64,000 bases of DNA from Pseudobdellovibrionaceae bacterium. Lineage in GTDB: Bacteria; Bdellovibrionota; Bdellovibrionia; Bdellovibrionales; Bdellovibrionaceae. The DNA is taken from the NCBI GenBank assembly GCA_019637955.1, contig JAHBUS010000002.1, positions 62,001 to 126,000 of the forward strand. The letters are read 5' to 3'. Made by a program: the position numbers and the translations under genes. Below are positions 63,103 through 64,000 of the stretch, piece by piece; within the stretch, counting starts at the first letter, position 1; each line of letters starts with the position of its first letter. The notes below the pieces were generated by a model. It saw only the letters and a program-made list of their open reading frames with translations. It was not told the origin of the DNA and searched no databases.

Positions 63103-63732
63103 ATGAACACGTTGATCGTTTTGATGATGAGTTTGGTGGGTCTCGCGGCGGGCAGCAACAACGGCAACGGTGTTGGCAACGGCGGGGTCGGGTTCTTGTG
63201 CGACAAAAACGGCAAGAAAGAAGTCCGCGTGCTGGATTTGACCGAGATGCAAGGCAAGCCCGAGGCTTCGCTGCAGAATCTCAAACGTGAAGAGGCCCTT
63301 AAAAAAGTTTGGCAAAACCTGGAACGGCTCGCGCCCTCCCTTTCGAAGCAGTATGCGCGCCGGTTCCAGGGTTTTGACGACCACGTCGAGTTCCGCTCGG
63401 ACGTCGATCTCACCAAAACCAACGATACGCTTCACTTGGCGTCGCCCAAAGGCTGCGAGCTGAAGCAGCTCGCCATCCGCCGCGTGCAGAAAGACAGCCT
63501 GTCGAAAGACTTCATGATCGACCGCGAGATGTGGGATCTGATGGACGAAAGCGGCCGCACGGCGCTCACGCTGCACGAAATCGTGTACGATCACTTCGCG
63601 AAACTCGGTGAGAAGAACTCGGTCAAGGCCCGTAAGATCACGGGCTACCTGCTGAGCGAGAAATCCTTCAAAGACAAACCCGAGGATTTCTGGAAATTGA
63701 TCGGTGAACTGAGTCTTCCGATCTACCAATAA
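63103..63732 (+). CDS. Exported protein of unknown function
   Basis: The 209-residue product has a short hydrophobic start (TLIVLMMSLVGLAAGS) that is a possible signal peptide, a Gly/Asn run (NNGNGVGNGGVGFLC) and a helical mature part (LTLHEIVYDHFAKLGEKNSV, with HEIVYDH looking like a His/Asp/Glu cluster). A good terminator follows. Similar short exported proteins with an HE-x2-YDH motif are common in this lineage, but no function is known to me. Confidence 0.65.
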   Translation: MNTLIVLMMSLVGLAAGSNNGNGVGNGGVGFLCDKNGKKEVRVLDLTEMQGKPEASLQNLKREEALKKVWQNLERLAPSLSKQYARRFQGFDDHVEFRSDVDLTKTNDTLHLASPKGCELKQLAIRRVQKDSLSKDFMIDREMWDLMDESGRTALTLHEIVYDHFAKLGEKNSVKARKITGYLLSEKSFKDKPEDFWKLIGELSLPIYQ

Positions 63733-63758
63733 AAAAGGCGGGTCGAACCCGCCTTTTT
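63732..63758 (+). terminator. Rho-independent terminator
   Basis: A 12-bp stem (AAAAAGGCGGGT/ACCCGCCTTTTT) with a 3-base loop, starting at the stop codon of the exported-protein gene. It has A- and T-runs on both sides, so it can act in both directions. Confidence 0.9.
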
Positions 63759-63775
63759 ACGCGCCGTTACCCTAA

Positions 63776-63792
63776 AAGGTGCCAGGCACCTT
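63776..63792. repeat. REP-like palindrome
   Basis: AAGGTGCC-A-GGCACCTT, related to the arms at 58045-58115. It touches the stop codon of the outer-membrane gene that follows on the minus strand. Confidence 0.6.
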
Positions 63793-64000
63793 AGAAAACG
63801 TATTTGGCTTGGAGTTTCCAGCTGAACAAAGAGCCGGTGCCGTAGTCGAAGGTGGTGGTGCCGGATTTGCCTTCGAGTTTCCAGTTGTTGATGAACATGT
63901 GAGTTTCCAGCGCGATGTTTGGGTGCACGAGGAAGCCGACGCCGACTTGAGTGCCGATGCCGCCTTTGGAGTCGATCGAGCCGGTGTAGCCCGAGCTGGG
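63791..64000 (-). CDS. Outer-membrane beta-barrel protein, N-terminal part outside window
   Basis: Only the last 69 residues are visible. They alternate as barrel strands (GGIGTQVGVGFLVHPNIALE, THMFINNWKLEGK, SLFSWKLQAKYVF) and end in Phe, the usual recognition residue for barrel assembly. The stop is TAA at 63791-63793. Function cannot be judged. Confidence 0.75.
   Translation of the reverse strand, partial: PSSGYTGSIDSKGGIGTQVGVGFLVHPNIALETHMFINNWKLEGKSGTTTFDYGTGSLFSWKLQAKYVF

Overview
The window looks like chromosomal DNA from a predatory or free-living member of the Bdellovibrionota or a related delta-proteobacterial lineage. The basis is indirect: a TIGR02147-type regulator (a family concentrated in Bdellovibrio-like and Fibrobacter genomes), many small Sec-exported proteins of unknown function, several multihaem c-type cytochromes, a type-A RNase P RNA, REP-like palindromes, and moderately high GC with short overlapping operons. 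There is no rRNA, intact tRNA, CRISPR array, transposase or phage gene that I can see.

Left end (1-6215, minus strand). A tightly packed operon reads right to left: NtrC-type response regulator, a 90-residue Sec-exported peptide, a membrane-anchored family-5 (oligopeptide-type) solute-binding protein, a short YcaO-fold enzyme, and a histidine kinase cut by the window edge. The combination of a YcaO enzyme, a small exported peptide, a peptide-binding protein and its own two-component system is the best candidate here for an undescribed system (modified-peptide production and/or sensing). Next come three small genes: an XRE regulator, a membrane protein and a PAS-like protein.

Potassium region (6277-15559, plus strand). 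An OmpL-like porin and a complete kdpFABCDE locus. Identical 20-bp direct-repeat boxes of the OmpR/KdpE type lie in front of both the porin and kdpF, which suggests one KdpE regulon. A small accessory stretch follows (15650-18105): two HTH genes on either side of a long palindrome, a short exported protein, a repeat-rich non-coding stretch and a serine beta-lactamase-fold hydrolase.

Middle (18263-33445). It holds exported proteins, a beta-helix lipoprotein with its outer-membrane partner, a tail-to-tail histidine kinase/LuxR regulator pair, an ABC exporter, selD-selU for tRNA selenouridine, a haem-binding chemoreceptor and a dihaem cytochrome c divergent from a TetR regulator with two clear operators. 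It ends with a 27-residue CCGKCC peptide in front of a GRDP/DUF1399-like protein, with a strong hairpin between the two.

Right half (33531-64000). Mostly housekeeping and envelope genes: a CPA2 antiporter, Skp-like chaperone, SET-domain methyltransferase, MAPEG protein, flavin reductases, NDH-2, methyltransferase, DinB-like protein and EEP nuclease. There is a five-gene block ending in two large dihaem cytochromes (48041-55235) with a structured leader in front of the first cytochrome. Then come rnpB, a REPIN, an M3 peptidase, a B12-type radical SAM enzyme, the TIGR02147 regulator with GTTTC/GAAAC operators, and an outer-membrane protein cut by the right edge.
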